A stretch of 64,000 nucleotides of DNA, taken from Clusia tigrina. Its lineage: Eukaryota > Arthropoda > Insecta > Diptera > Clusiidae. Every line of letters starts with the position of its first letter. Position 1 is the first letter of the stretch. The translations under genes and the position numbers were made by a program. Shown one piece after another: positions 1 to 13,480 of the stretch. The notes under the pieces were generated by a model. That model had not been told where the DNA came from. It worked only from the letters and a program-made list of their open reading frames with translations, and did not search any database. The stretch covers positions 6,428,001 through 6,492,000 of the forward strand of contig OV050033.1 of assembly GCA_920105625.2 (NCBI GenBank), given 5' to 3'.

Positions 1-3000
1 ATGAGATTCCTCTGCATTCGTTGACTCATTGACCTGCGAAAAATGATCTCCAGTTGCCCTTTGGTATTTCAGTTTGATTGCACAACAAATTGGAAGCAAT
101 TCCCCTGGGATGCTTTCAAGCCCCGCCATAACATGAAAATCAAAGAACTAGAATGGAAGCGCTGAGGAGTGAGTGATGTCTCAATTACACAAATTTTCTG
201 CTGAGCATTTCTGTCAGTCTAAATTAATGGAAGCACTTTCATAAATCACTCCACCACTTCAATTCATGAAAAGATGAAGAATGGAAACAAAAAATAAATA
301 AATAAACGAGCAATTTCGAGGATTTCATTCATGTTGCTGCAATCAGCGAATTCCTAAGACTAAAATGTCAACAACCAAAAACTACAAAAAACAACAACAA
401 CGAACAACGAGAATACAACACGCAAGCGAATTCCACTGTGCAAATATGTTGAGCAGCATAAAAAATTACGCTACTGTGAGCAGAACAGAAAGTCAGGAAA
501 TGCAAAAGCGCTGCAAAAATAAATAAATTGAATGAAGGGGAGCAGCAGCAGGAGCAGCAAGAGAAAACAGCGCGCAAATTCCTGCCAGAGTTACCGGCGT
601 CAGCAGAAATGCCCGAACACCGCCGCACGGCAGCAGCAGCGCTCACTCACTCACGAGCCGAACGCTTTTCATCGCACTGCGTTGGCGATTAATTTGTTCG
701 GCAGCAAATGCTCAGAAATATTCTAAATAATTGCAGGGAGTGCGTGAGCGCTTAAGAAGGAAATGAATGGCGCTCAGTCGCGGAAAAGTGAGTTCGTTCG
801 CTGCACGTGTGGCGGTTGGCTCCCTCACTGAAGTGGGTAAACACACATTTCCCCTCTATAACTGTAATCTAATAATGCCTCCACCATTACCATGACTACA
901 TCCATCTTCACCCTCCCTCTCCTCCCCCCGCACAAACGACGGCGCTTTTCTTTCTTTGAACTCAAGCAAGCAATGTGTTTATTTATTTGCATGCCACATT
1001 ATGGTGCAATGTAAGTGGGCGTTAAGAATACGTAACAAGCAAGTAGCATGTTTATTTCTCTTTGTGTGTAGTTTTCTGCATCACTTGTAAGGATGTCTGA
1101 CTTTGGCTGGAACACAAAATTCCATCAGTGAGGGCACAGACTACAGTAAAAAAAAACAGATTGTTAAAGCTAGTATATGAGGGAATCATAAATGTGGATG
1201 CCTTCCAACATGTTTGAACAATTCCATATGAGTTTAGGTGGGCTCGCACAGGCTAGACTAGGCATCATGTTAAAACTTTATGGAAGTCACAAATGTGGAT
1301 GCGTTCCAACATGTTGTAACAACTTTGAAATTGAAAATACCAATTTCTCATTTGTGTTACGGTATATAAACGATATTTACATGTTGCGCTTGAAATTGGC
1401 GTGCTACCGAACTTATCTGTAGGTGCATTTGTTATTTTCCATTGCATTGTTGTTACTTAGTATGAATACAATATAAACACATATGATAGCTGTAAATAAA
1501 AGTAACGATACAAACATGTGTTTGTATGTATTACAGAGAGATGTCATCAGACAAGTTACTGCAAACAGGTTGCATTAATGTTCGGTCTGAAATCACGAAT
1601 TAAAATGAGTACACTCACAATTGTGAATACTCACGTATACGCAAAGGAACTTTTGGATATTCTTTCACAATATAAGCATACAAACAGTCTCAGTGTCTTA
1701 AAAGGCACAGAAATTGAGAGCGGTGCTTTTAACTTAAGGACATTTATGATTTATTTTTTTAACTTAAATTTATATTTAATAATTATTTATTGTTTTATTT
1801 CTATTTTATAACTATTGATTTTATTTACGAGATGTTCACGGAGGGACTACACACAGCATTTCAGGTTTAGTGATTTTCTATCTTTGTTTTTTTTTAACTT
1901 TAAACTAAAAGTTTAATATTGCCATTAGAATTATGCCTAGTCATATATAAATACTTATACTTATAATACATATATCTGTGTATAATATAGAATTGGCGCG
2001 TGTCGCTTGTGCCATTTATTTGCCCACCTCTGTTGTTGTACAATTCTGAGTTAAATTAAATGTCTAAAAATACAAATAAAAATACAAAAAATGAATGTGA
2101 AAACATGAAAACAACAAAAACGAAACTTGTTTTTCGTATGTGTCCCTGACACAATTCAATATCTGCTCGAACAAATGCACGGACGTGCTAGACCGACCGT
2201 GCTGCAATCTGAATCGGAATCTGTTTAGGCATATTGTGAGTGGATCTTTTTAGTATAGGATTTAAAAGAATATTCGATAAATTGGAAATGTGCACTGCAG
2301 AGGAGGAAGAGAAGCACGAGTGTGCATGTGTGTTTGAAGCTCACACAACACAATCCCCTCACACCAACACAATCCCCTCACACAACACAGTCCGCCCCAT
2401 TCAACCGAAGTTACGAGCAAGTGGATTGGTGCTCAAGTGACCGAACATGGCACCAGCAGCAGCAGCAGCAGCAGCCATAAACTTGTACGCTCGCACCTCA
2501 TAAAGCCACAAAAAGCGTGCCAACGGAAACAGTTTGTGAAGAAAAGTTTTCATTTGGAAAACATGCTCCAAAATGAAAACACCGAGTGTGAGAAACTTTG
2601 TCATCGCAGTAATGGGCTGCCAGAAATGCGCATCAGTTCAATAAAGAGGCTCAATTGAGATATTTGATGCAACTGAATCGCTTCCATGCGAAACGGCGAA
2701 GCACCCCGCAACAGTTCAGTTAAGATGTGAATTTCCTCCTTCGAGCCGGTTGCTGCATGAGATCTGTTTTCCCGAGGAGAAAACAATTCACGCACACGCA
2801 TCTCACAGCATTGCAACGACCGACTTCAATGTTCACGACCATAGCGACAACAATAGGCCCCACCACAGCCAGGCAGGCAGGCGAACAGACTGAGAAACTA
2901 ACAAACAGGCAACGCAGCCGAGAGGCCAAGGGACATACAAGCCTACTTGGGAGAAATTATTTATTGTATTTATACAGTAAACAATAAAAGCGCGTAAATA

Positions 3001-3958
3001 TGGCCAACGACAAAAGACACTCACTCGGCGAGTTGTTGTTTTTTGTCTTTCGAAATGATTGCCCCGCAGCTACTATCGACAAAGAAAAAGTTCAGCCGCG
3101 CGTCGCGTCGAGTCGGAAAAAATGTGTCAAAAGCACTTTAAGACACATTCAACTCCAGTTGGGAGCAAAATAAATAAATAAAATTCCAAAAAAAGAAAAG
3201 AAACAAAAAAGTACATTTGAAAAAATATGTGAAATAAATAAATAAAATTACAAAAAACAAAAAAAAAAAAAAATTATTTTCAAGAAAGTGTTCATAAGTA
3301 CCAAAAACAGAAACCAGAAATATTTAAATAAATATTTTTCTGAAACGGTATTATTTATATATGTACATAAAATATATTTGAACAAAAAAATATTCATGAA
3401 GAAAAAATGTAAAAAAAAAAATTATTTTTTCGAAGAAAAATTTAATCAAAAAAGTGCCACTACTCAAGTTCCCCAGGGAAGCATCGATGGAAGTATCAAC
3501 CACATCATTGTTATTAGCAATACTAGATTTTTTGGGGCAAACGATTAATTTCTATGCTTTCCGGGACAAGTGATTGACTCCTAGACACGTTCGGTTCGGG
3601 AACTCGTAGTTTACACGTTAAGAAACCTTTGAAACAAATTATTTAATCAAAGGACTATACAAAATATAAATATCCCCAAAAAAACAAGCTGAAAGGCTGA
3701 TTTCAAGCCATTAATTGGTGACTACGGGTCCACACATGAACAAAGGAACCGTTTTTCTAAAACTAGGTGATTTGGAATGCGGGGCCCACACACGGTCAAT
3801 AAATCTGCAAATTAGCCAAAATCTAATCATTCTAATTTAGTTTGTATAGAGTCCTATACAATCATATCTTATAGAGACGACATTGCTTAAGTAGCTAGAA
3901 AAGGCAGCGAGTTAAATATAATTTGATTAAACCCTTTCTTAGTAGCTGCAGCGAGGGA
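1..3958. other. Non-coding AT-rich DNA with no supported exon
   Basis: No ORF here shows coding composition, a good start context and a splice site together. The stretch holds CAG/GCA-rich sequence around 535-640 and 2,450-2,475, a short degenerate direct duplication (separate entry), and an A-rich stretch with AAATAAAT runs at about 3,165-3,440. If the minus-strand gene continues leftward, this is the intron following its leftmost first exon. I found no minus-strand exon here that could accept that splice, so the acceptor is probably outside the window. Confidence 0.5.
1184..1324. repeat. Two-copy degenerate direct repeat, about 100 bp apart
   Basis: A block reading AAATGTGGATGCCTTCCAAC and continuing into ACATGTTTGAACAA begins near 1,190. 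It recurs near 1,290 with a few substitutions. The bases just upstream (GTTAAA, then TATG, GGAA or GGAAG) also match loosely, so this looks like an old tandem duplication of roughly 100 bp rather than a dispersed element. Confidence 0.6.
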
Positions 3959-4295
3959 TAAGTCTAGTATTCGATTTAGTTATCTCTTCGCTAGGACATC
4001 ATGGATCTCTTTGTAGAGAGGTAAGAGCCTAGTATCAGTTTTAGTATTCTCTTCGCTAGGACATCAGCGAAACGAATACTAGACTCTTATGTCTCTTTGT
4101 AGAGCGGTAAGAGTCTAGTATTCGTTTTAGTCTTCTCTTCACTGGGATATTTCTGTAGAGAGGTAAGAGCAGAGTATTCAGCTAAGTCGTTTATTTGCTA
4201 AGACATCATGGATCTGTCTATAGAGAGGTAAGTCTAATATTCGGCTTGATAGTCTTTTCGCTAGGACATCAGGGATCTATTTGTAGAGAGGACAT
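3959..4295. repeat. Degenerate minisatellite, about 60-75 bp unit
   Basis: Five or so copies share the elements TAAGAGTCTAGTATTCG, TTTAGTnTTCTCTTCGCTAG, GACATCATGGATCT and TTGTAGAGAGG. The copies differ by substitutions and small deletions. One segment of a unit is present in inverted orientation and makes a short hairpin (separate entry). I see no coding potential. Confidence 0.75.
4070..4127. repeat. Perfect 20-bp inverted repeat inside the minisatellite
   Basis: Positions 4,070-4,089 are the exact reverse complement of 4,108-4,127, with an 18-nt loop between them. The left arm is an inverted copy of the TAAGAGTCTAGTATTCG core of the surrounding array. It most likely arose by a local inversion or template switch within the array. 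Confidence 0.75.
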
Positions 4296-5568
4296 CAAGG
4301 AGCTGTCCACATAGAATGGATATGACAGTTATTAAACTAACGTCGCTAGGTACGTATGTTTTAGTCGTACTGGGAATCAATCAGTTGCGAACTTCAACTA
4401 ATGCCCCATTAACTAACTTGGACTACCAATAGGATTAATGCAACAATTCCCGTGGGGTTCCGGTAACTTGGTAAAAATAAGTACCAAGTGTAAAAACATA
4501 GTCTTCAAATGAGTTACCAGAAAGAACTTACGTTAAAAACAAAGAAAAAACCACTTTTGGCGAAGACCATTCCCACCAATTCCTCACACTCTTCCATATT
4601 TCAAGTTATGATTACTTATCTTCATCACATCAGAAACCACAGCAAGCGACACATTTCAAGGATTCAGTACAAAGAACTGTGTAAATAAATATTGCAGATT
4701 TGTCCCCACCCGCTCTAGTTCCAAAAATAGAATCGCTCTGTATTTGCATTTCATTTTCCACTGAATTCCTGGCACAAATTGATACGTTTCAGTATAGAAT
4801 TGCTGTGTTTGTGCCAGTTCCGAGTGTCAATAATTATTTTCGCCTCCAGACACTTCGCAGAATTGTATCGGATTGCAATGTGTGCATCTAAATTTAGTGC
4901 ATTTGTGTCAATTCAATTGTTTAGAGCACCGTTGCTGAGTCGTCTCTATTTTTAGACTTATTTAGTTTCAAAACTCACAATTGATTATCAAGATAAGTGC
5001 TAAACAATTACGCAATTAGTTATAAAACGCTTGTGACCTTCCTTTACGAATTTGTTGCACACAAGTTTCATGAATATATAAGAGGATATTCCAATCAAGT
5101 TATTGCGGATTTTGGCAATATCGTTCTCAATATGTAATATATAGCTATAGCATATATAGGAAGCATCATGATATGAGATTATTAAATCTTCAATGTTGGG
5201 CAGATTACTGATAAGATTCATGGAAAGTCTCAACGCAGACATTAACTTCCTACGTTGAATCTTGCATTAAATCGACAGGTAAGCATGCTAGACTCACACT
5301 CAGAGAGGCGCAGGTTCAAATTCTAACCAGAGCTTAGTCTCAAATGTTTCTTTCTAAAAAATCGTTCTCTTCGAGTCGAAGACCCTAGGTTGGGTTGCTA
5401 GTATACATTTTCTCATCCCTCTTCCACTCTGCCTTACTTATTATTTCAAGTGGAGAGCTCCTAATTAATTGCCTACTCCTCAGCTTCTCTGAATTATTAC
5501 TTAAATGAGATTTATAAAATTTGTAATATATACATAAATTCATTTTTAAGGCATTCAATTTTACTCAC
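4296..5568. other. Non-coding DNA downstream of the leftmost exon
   Basis: AT-rich sequence with no supported exon on either strand. On the minus strand it begins directly after a GTGAGT donor, so it is intronic if the exon call is right. A loosely tRNA-like B-box string near 5,311 was examined and rejected. Confidence 0.45.
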
Positions 5569-5681
5569 TCTGGCAAAAAGTAATCAATGTACTTCATGAC
5601 AACCTCTCGCACTGGATCTTGTTTGCCCGAAATGCTGGGATACAGCTCGAAGGCCATCTCGTTAGTGGATTCTGTTTTCAT
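5569..5681 (-). CDS. Alternative first coding exon C of an unidentified gene (37 codons plus 2 nt)
   Basis: On the minus strand an ATG at 5,681-5,679 in the context CACA-ATG opens a frame beginning MKTESTNEMAFELYPSISGK and ending with the hydrophobic helix-like stretch EVVMKYIDYFLP. It then has two bases (GA) before a strong donor, GTGAGTAA, at 5,568. The frame would stop soon after the donor, so splicing is required. Codons are mixed and GC-balanced, unlike the AT-rich flanks. A second in-frame ATG is codon 9. The exon is too short to appear in a simple ORF scan. It ends in the same phase as the two exons at 31.4 and 52.4 kb and is read here as one of three alternative N-termini of one gene whose shared exons lie left of the window. 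I do not recognise the family. Coding status is fairly firm; membership in one gene is inference. Confidence 0.8.
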
Positions 5682-7480
5682 TGTGTGCGTGTGTGTGGGC
5701 GTGAGTCTAATGGAAAGCTAATTCAAGAATGTATCCGTGTAACAACGGTATTTATGTTGCTGTGCTGAATTGCTGCCTGGTCTTACAGTGCAGGTTGATT
5801 TTACCAACAACTTTCAATATGTTTTGGGGAGGTTGTGGCTCATGTAGCTCACATATGAGTGACTGGAACGGATGCAGAGCGGCACTGTGTGAATGAATGA
5901 CAAATGCCACAAAGCTACACACAGATAATTTTTGGAAGTACACTTTTGTGGTGACTGAACTTGATTTGATGTTCACTTTTGTTTACTTCGTTTGTTTGGA
6001 GAAGGTTTTGCAACTTTCCTTGGGGTTTTTTATATATATATTATATGGGAGAAGGTGTTACAAATTTCCTTGGGGGATTGATTTTATATGATTTCTTTTG
6101 GAAGAATTTTTTTTTGTTTAAAAATGGTTATATGTGTTTCCTTTTTTATTTGTGGAAATATTAAAAGGTTTTTTTTTACGAAGTTTTTATAAAATTTTAG
6201 TTAGTAATTGCATCAAATAATATATTTATTTATTTATTTTTTGATATATTTTAATTAGAAATATTTTCAAGTTTTAATTCGTATCTCTAAGATATTTCTT
6301 TTTATATATGGAAATTTCTAAATATCCGCAAACTTTCATTTATGTATGCCTTTTAATGTATTTCCACACAATTTTATTATTTAGTTTAGTTTTTTTTCCA
6401 CTAAATTTACAATTTTTATTGACTTGTTAATTGCGGCACGAAGGTAGTTACATGCAATTCTTATTGGGTTTCTCGTCGTTTCAATTGCACTTTATAGTAA
6501 TTTTCTATTGCTTTTCATTTCATATAATTTATTTGAGTAGACAAATTTTGCTTTGTAATTTAAAACTTTACTTTTATTATATTTATTGCAATTTATATAT
6601 TAAATGTATACAGAAAATGAAGTTAATTTATGAGACGTGAATACACAAACTTTATTCTATGCTGAGGCAGCAGCTATGGCGCTGGTGCGGTAGAATTTTA
6701 CTTTTTTTCTGTTTCACTGAGATTTACATTTACACGAGAGAGAACTGCAGCACAAATCACACACACATATATCATGAACGCATGTAGAATTAGTGCAGTG
6801 CAATGCACACATGCAGACAAACATATACAAATTCCAGTTTCAACAATTGTGAAATGTACTCAATTCGATTCAGCGCCCTAACTCGTTTGTACAAATGAGC
6901 GAGAAAAGGAGAGAGCGATTTGTGTAGCAATGCAATTCAGCTGAATTGAGAGAGTTATGTGTGTTGGTTTCTTTTTGTCTCTTTTCGAAACTGGTGTAGA
7001 AAAATATATTTGAACAATGGCTACGCGGCTACTGTTCTATAAGAAAAAATTATGCTTTGGCGTTGACGACGGCGGCGATGGATTTCGAATTAAAGAGCAA
7101 TTTTGCAATTGGGATTTAGATATTTTTCACACGTTTCACACCTGACTTGTCTAGAAAGAGCATTTTCCTTATTAATTATATACTTTTTTAGCGCCCCACG
7201 TATAGCAATTTCCTCAATTTATTTAAACACGTGTTTTGCTTGATTTATTTAAACATTTTATAAGCGAACGAGCATATTATTTGGTTATAATTTTATTACA
7301 ATAAACTCTTAGAAAAAGCGCGTATTATTTTTTATTAAGATTGGAAGTTGAAGTTGCCCGGTAAAAGTAAATTAACAAAACAAGATATAAAAAAAATTAT
7401 TTTACAGCAAAGCAAAACACACACACACGAAAACTAAAGCAAGACGTGTTATGTTTGAAGCCCACCAGCTCTTTACCATA
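5682..7480. other. Non-coding upstream DNA, AT-rich
   Basis: Immediately upstream of exon C on its coding strand is a CA-rich stretch, then AT-rich sequence with T-rich runs (6,000-6,420). Around 6,840-6,960 there is a short island with GAGAGAG motifs and the palindrome TTCAGCTGAA (6,937-6,946 region). I see no clear TATA/Inr pair close to exon C, so its transcription start is not placed. Confidence 0.4.
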
Positions 7481-7529
7481 ACTGAATGAACCGTTGAATT
7501 TCGTTGGTTTCTGTTCAAATTTCAAAAAA

Positions 7530-7930
7530 CTCGCATATAGCCACGGTCGGACGGACGGACGCACGTAACAGCAACACAACAACAACCACATGAACACAAC
7601 ATAAAAAGTATACAACAAAAGAACTCCCAACAGTTTCTCGAAATGCGCTTCGGCAGTGTGTTTGTTGTAGCAGTACTCTTGTTCAGCGCGAGAAAATTCG
7701 AAACCACTCGCAAAGGTAACCCCGACACAAAGCACGGTTGGGCTGAGTTACTGCGTTTAGTTGCAGCAAATGTTGGAGGAAAGGTGCAACCAAAAAATGT
7801 TGTATGTATGCAAAAACCGAAACGGTGTAAATTGCCGTCCAGATTCTTTTCAACCGAGAGTGAACACAGTGTGCGCAGACCATACTCAGCTCGAACGAGC
7901 TTTCCGTTCAGCTCTGCGCTTTACATGTAG
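7530..7930. promoter_or_regulatory. Possible promoter or 5'UTR island, strand uncertain
   Basis: This 400-bp island is GC-balanced and non-repetitive between AT-rich flanks, with CAA-rich and GCGC-containing sequence typical of fly leader regions. On the plus strand an ATG at 7,643 opens MRFGSVFVVAVLLFSARKFE, a signal-peptide-like start, but no convincing donor or homologous domain follows. On the minus strand it lies about 2 kb upstream of exon C and could supply its leader. Both readings are inference from composition. Confidence 0.25.
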
Positions 7931-8980
7931 GTATGTAAGCATGTACATATGTACATATGTAGTACATCAAATACAATTGGATTAACCCCAGCTTCTTTTT
8001 AGGCAAAAAAAATTAAGGTGAAAAATTATATTCTATGTTTAAAACTTGTGCAGCTCATCATGTTCACATTCCCTCGGGTGTGAATATGAGTATTATTGGA
8101 AGCCTAATTAAATTCTGTGTAGTATTCACGGCAATTCTGATAATGGTTCATGGCAAAACTACATATGAAGTTTAGGGTTCTTTCATATGCATCCATATAT
8201 ACATATGTATATACAACCACATTTATATCTACATAAAAATGTAACAAAGTTTGTGAGCTTGGTGAAGGTGGGAAACATGAGAGAAACAGTGCCTCAGCTG
8301 ATATGTACATACAATACCATTTTCATCTTTAATTTTATTTACTATTATTTATTTGTTATACAAACATATGTAGATGAAAAAATAATGGGATTCATAAATC
8401 TTATGAAATTGTTTGATACAATTGTGACAATTCATAGAAAATTTTGGCAACTTTGATGAACACTCTTGCAAGTATTATTCGCCACCACTTCCCATATGAC
8501 TGTGCTTATGATGAACACTTTCCAATAAGGTTTACATATACATATACATATATGTATACATACATATGTAGATTCTACATACATGTATGTATAGTATTTT
8601 TACCAAAATATGAGTCCTTGAAAGTTTCTGAAGACTAAAATCGTAAAATCGTGGTTTTAGCCTAAATATTGTTTAACTAGTTGTGTGGGTTGAAACTAAA
8701 CAGAATAAACCCGAAGACGAAAAAACAGTATCCATACATATGTACATATGCAGCCATCTTCATTGTTAATAGAATAAAAAAATCAATTGAAACCAATGGT
8801 TATCTCGATTTAGCAATAGCTAAAACCTTGGGTACACATTTATCGATCCAACCCTTGAGCAATAACGCAAAACAAACAAATTTCAACACGAATGCAAAAA
8901 GGCGATTGCTGAAGTTTTGCCTACAATCTTTAGAAACAGTTTTTACCTCAAATGCCTACAATAATACAAGGATATACATA
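7930..8980. other. AT-rich DNA with scattered TACATATG motifs
   Basis: Clusters of alternating TACATA, CATATG and TATGTA words occur at about 7,935-7,975, 8,190-8,215, 8,530-8,600 and 8,735-8,750. These self-complementary words are common in fly intergenic and intronic DNA. No exon is supported. Confidence 0.5.
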
Positions 8981-9619
8981 CACACATCCATTCAGCCAAA
9001 CATATTCTACCAAACACATCATACATATTTGAAGATATTTCTAAAATTTTATGCTTAGAAAAAATTCTGATAAGGAAACACAACACAACCCAAAGAATAC
9101 TAAGAAAGCATACAAAAACAATTAACCAAACACAACGTAAACCAAAAACAAACAAATATTAAGGTAAACATAAAAAATTTTCAGACATTCCATTCAAGGT
9201 ACCCCGATATTTAGTTGATAAAAAAAACACACTCTGCGAACAAATAATAAAAGTTTCACTCACTCAAACCAACATGGCCGCTGTGCGGTTGTAAGCAATT
9301 CAGCATTTGCGCTGAATGCTGAATTCATTAAAATAACTATTATGGATGTGTGTGTGAGCGAGAGCGCGAGAAAACACAAAGAGGCACACTATATACACAC
9401 AAATATAACGCAAAAGCAGACTTGCGCTCTGAAGCCAAACAAAATTCTCAGTGCACACTGAATATGTGCGAGTATTCGAATCAATTTCGATAAGTAATCA
9501 CAATAATTAAAACATATTCACAAAATTCGAAATATTTGTGAACAGAAATATCCGTAATATATTTTCATTATAGAAGTATATAGAAATCAGTAAAAATTGT
9601 CAAAAAGATCCAATACTAA
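8981..9619. other. Non-coding DNA with a short perfect hairpin
   Basis: AT-rich sequence with a GAGCGAGAGCGCGAG stretch near 9,355 and an 11-bp inverted repeat (separate entry). No gene is seen. Confidence 0.45.
9297..9325. repeat. 11-bp perfect inverted repeat, 7-nt loop
   Basis: AATTCAGCATT at 9,297-9,307 is mirrored by AATGCTGAATT at 9,315-9,325. It is short and has no T-run or other terminator context, so its role is unknown. Confidence 0.6.
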
Positions 9620-9709
9620 TTAGCGGAATCGTACTCAGTAGCAGAGTTAGCGGAATCGTACTTAATAGCAGAGTTAGCGGAATCGTACTTAATGTAGAGT
9701 TAGCGGAAG
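9620..9709. repeat. Minisatellite, 27-bp unit, 3.5 copies
   Basis: The core TTAGCGGAATCGTACT recurs at 9,620, 9,647, 9,674 and 9,700. The linker AATAGCAGAG varies slightly and the last spacing is one base short. Confidence 0.85.
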
Positions 9710-12700
9710 TTGTCTGTGACAATAAATTACTACGTTGTGTATGCCGGGTTTCGCTGACTACTCATAAACTTTCGCATATAGTAGATTTTAATACGCTTTC
9801 GGTAGCTCGGGTTAACATGAAACGTTACCCGGTTTCAGTATTAACGTATCAGTTATGCTAACTAATCCACCATCACTAAGCCAGTAATAGAGCATATGCA
9901 ACTATAGAGCGATCGAACATGTTCGATTTAGTGCCGAAAAAGCCACACAAACAATACAGAAAAGGCAGGCACATTCAGCGAAATTTTATGAAAACATCAG
10001 CCAACAAATTGGCATTCTTGGTAAGCTGAGTCGAGTGAGAATGGCGGCATAAGGCTACAAACTTGTTGGCTACGACTTGTTTACCTTGTTCGTGTGTGTT
10101 TGATCGTGTTGTAAGCGAACACATGTTTCAATAATCCATTGCCTCGTTATCTTTGGTATGTTTGAGACAAGATAGCAGCACACAGCTGTTTACTAATGGC
10201 GGGTTAAAGAGGTCGTCTTCATACATTGTGTTCGATTGCTTGCGGTTTGTTGTTGGTGGTGGGTTTTTGCTTATATTTTATTTATTTTTTTAGAGTGCTG
10301 TTTTATTATTTGCTAATTCGGGAGGCGTTGTTATTATACAAGGAATTCTTTCCTCTCTGGCTTGGAATGCAAATAGTGACGAATGAAATGTGCATACACC
10401 CGAGTAGTCACGAGGACATCGGTATGCTGCGAGAGGCGGTTATTTTAAGAAATGTTCGATTATTTTAGCCACCTCTGGAAATATAAATTATTTTCCGAAT
10501 TAAACCAATATACTCTGTTTTAACTGAATTGGAGTTATTACACACTTAAACATTAATTCTATACTCCCATCCAAGGTTGTTTATTGTGGTGTTATTTGTT
10601 TACTTACGTTATACATCAGCAAATAAATAACATTGTATCACATACTGATGCTATGAATACTTTGTGGAAACGCCACAAGAGTATCAGAACCACTTACTTC
10701 AGGAAAATGTGTTTACCACAACAAATCCACACATACTTTCAATAATATTGGTCCAACAAATTAACACTTACCTGAAAATACACAAAAGAAAAATACATTG
10801 TTAAAAAAAGTTCACATAATAATGTAATTTCAATAAGTAAAATTGATTAAGAACTAGTCGTGATTTTCAGTCGGCTGGGTCTTGGGGGGTAATTGGACTG
10901 TTCTGGGTACACAGACCTTAAACGAACGGAATTTTCTGAATAATATTGCTTGTTAATTGAAAAGTGTTTTTAGCCACTTGGCGCTGGGGGGTACATAATA
11001 AACAAGGTGTGTTTTTGGGACAGGTTCGGGAAAGAGAAAATGTGATTATTGTAGAATAACTTTTAAAAATATATAAAAGCAACGGTGATGATGAATACAA
11101 ATAAATTTAAAAAAAACGGAAGAGAAATTGTTCCGGAATTTTAATTATATTAAATAATTTAAACCCAACAAAGAAGCGAAATATATAATAATAATTTTGT
11201 AATTTGATAAGATTCAATCAGGAAGTAATAGTATGATCCCTATATGATACTTTTTCCACATATATAAATTTTAGACCTCTTCCAAGCAGAATATATTTTC
11301 TATCATTACTAGTTATTTATTATATTATTCCCATTATCATATTCCAATACTATCATTACCCAAACCCATTTTCTCATATAATACTGCTATGGAGGAATGT
11401 TATCTATATCTGTTCCTTTCCGATATTTGCATAAATGAGTACTTGACTGAACCCTATTTTTGTAACTGATCAACATCAACATCACTAGCACTCTTCAGGA
11501 GCTTTCTTCCCGTCCAACAAAAGAGGCTGAACACCTGACATACTCGTATATGCCACGCTTGTCAATGCCAACATAAATAAATAAATAAGTAAGCCAACTA
11601 CGTACCCCGTCGTCTCTCTCTTATACCCCCCCTCCCAAAACACACCATTCACAGTAGCAGTTGCGTAAAGTAATTAATTGCATTTTTGCTTTTTCGCCAT
11701 GAATATGTTCCGCACATTTCGCAATTCCTCTGCTTTTCTTTCGGTTTTCCCACAACAACAAAAGCGGCTCAATTCCATTCCAACACGCATGCAGCTCAGT
11801 CGCAGCGCAGTCACGGCAGAGTGGCACATACAAATAAAGTGGAATATTTATGTTCCCACATTGCTTTTGTGGACATAAACTGCGATGAGTGGATATAAAA
11901 GAATCATGGAGGGCTAATGTGAGATCCAAATAAACCGAACTGCTTCCCCTGTCTGTTTTAAGCGACTGTCCTAGAAGTAGAGCAATCAATAATCGGCATA
12001 AAATTTCCAATGACACGGGTGAGTGGTGAAGAAAAACTGCCAGGAGGATTTTGTTTCGTTTCCATATATTTACGTATGGGGAATGAGGTGAAATATTTCT
12101 CAGTGAATTTGTTTTCAGATCAGGGCTGATAATTAGGGATAATCCACGAATACCAGGCCAATCGACCAAGGTAGTTTATGAATCGATTGAGCAACTAAGG
12201 TGATTAAGAATGTTTAAGACACATATGACAAAATGCCATTACCTGCGTTGAGAGGTTAATTCCTTAGAAACATGTTTTCTATTTCTTGTATGTAGAAATA
12301 TTTATTCACCATGACCACAAATTTTTGAGGTGAATTAACTATTCACTCCACAATTTGCTGGTTCAGTGTCTTTCAAAGTGAGTTGGCAAATGTATCGGGA
12401 AATTTTGTTCTTATTTTAACACTATTCTGAGAATCTCAGCTTAGATCTCACCTAGCATATTATATAAGTGGATCCAAATAATGAACTAAAGGGTATCGAT
12501 AGACAAAATATACAACTTGAGTGCATCTGTTATTATTCCTAAAGTGTGGGGTAGTTTTTATGGTAGTTAGTGAGGGGGTAGTAGTGGACAGTTGTGAAGC
12601 ACTTCTGACCTAGATGGGCTCATCAAAGAAGACGATTGCTGAAACATCCGATACGTTTAGTGGTGAATTCACTCTTCAGCCGATTCTTAGTGAAATATTC

Positions 12701-13480
12701 AGTAGCTCCAATATAAGTTCCCTTCTTTCACTTATTGCTCCCAGACTGGCAAATTGTCTGAATGATTTTTCATCGATAATTTCAAACGAATAATTGTAGA
12801 TGAGGCAGTAAACTAACTTGTTTTCTAAAAACGTCAATAAACTGCTAAATTTACAAGTTTTATCAACTGAAAGAACAAACAGTCATAACAATAATGAACA
12901 ATAATCATAAAAATTAACAGAAAAGCTGAAATAACCCAGCAAAAAGTGGACAGAAAACAACATCAACGAAACCAGGCAACAATGAAATAAAGCCACAGTA
13001 ATAATAATAATATTAATAATAATATTAATTTAACAAATTAGTGTCGTGCAAATTTTCAACGCACTCCGCTTATCGGAGGGTCGGGGCGGCGGAGATGGTC
13101 CCACATAAAATTCACCCTAAATAGCGAAAATAACAATGAAATCAAAAATAATGATAACAATTTGTTGTATTACTTTTTATTTGGTCCCGCAATTCAATTG
13201 GGTTAATTCTTTTAAAGCTTTTTTGCAGTCAAAACATTGAACGACATAGGTGTGCATATGTACACCCTACATCCTCTTTGGGTTTAAATTGAAATTGCGA
13301 GATCACTTGGCGAGATATGGGAGAATGGAACCAAATTCAAGGTAATTGCTATGGAGACTGGGTCTGTTTTAATCTATAAAAGCCCCTCATATATGGCAAA
13401 TTGATCTGCAGTTTTTCCAATTCCTATGAAAGTAAGCGTTCCTCAGATTGAGAGTGCAGACTGGTCAGACTTGAATCGTT
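9710..13480. other. Non-coding DNA, no supported gene
   Basis: Mostly AT-rich unique sequence. The longest open frame on the minus strand (11,621-12,169) begins at TTG, has no ATG near its start, no splice sites and no recognisable domain. Small AATAAT runs occur near 13,000. A GC-rich patch (13,070-13,100) is isolated. I see no RNA gene. Confidence 0.45.

Noticed and set aside
5283..5335. tRNA-like string with GGTTCAAATTC B-box
   Set aside because: T stem and acceptor stem do not pair, so it is neither a functional tRNA nor a clear tRNA-derived SINE.
11621..12169. Longest non-repetitive minus-strand ORF (182 codons)
   Set aside because: It starts at TTG, lacks a proper ATG near the start, shows no domain or splice signals, and a frame of this length is not far beyond chance in 128,000 codons scanned.
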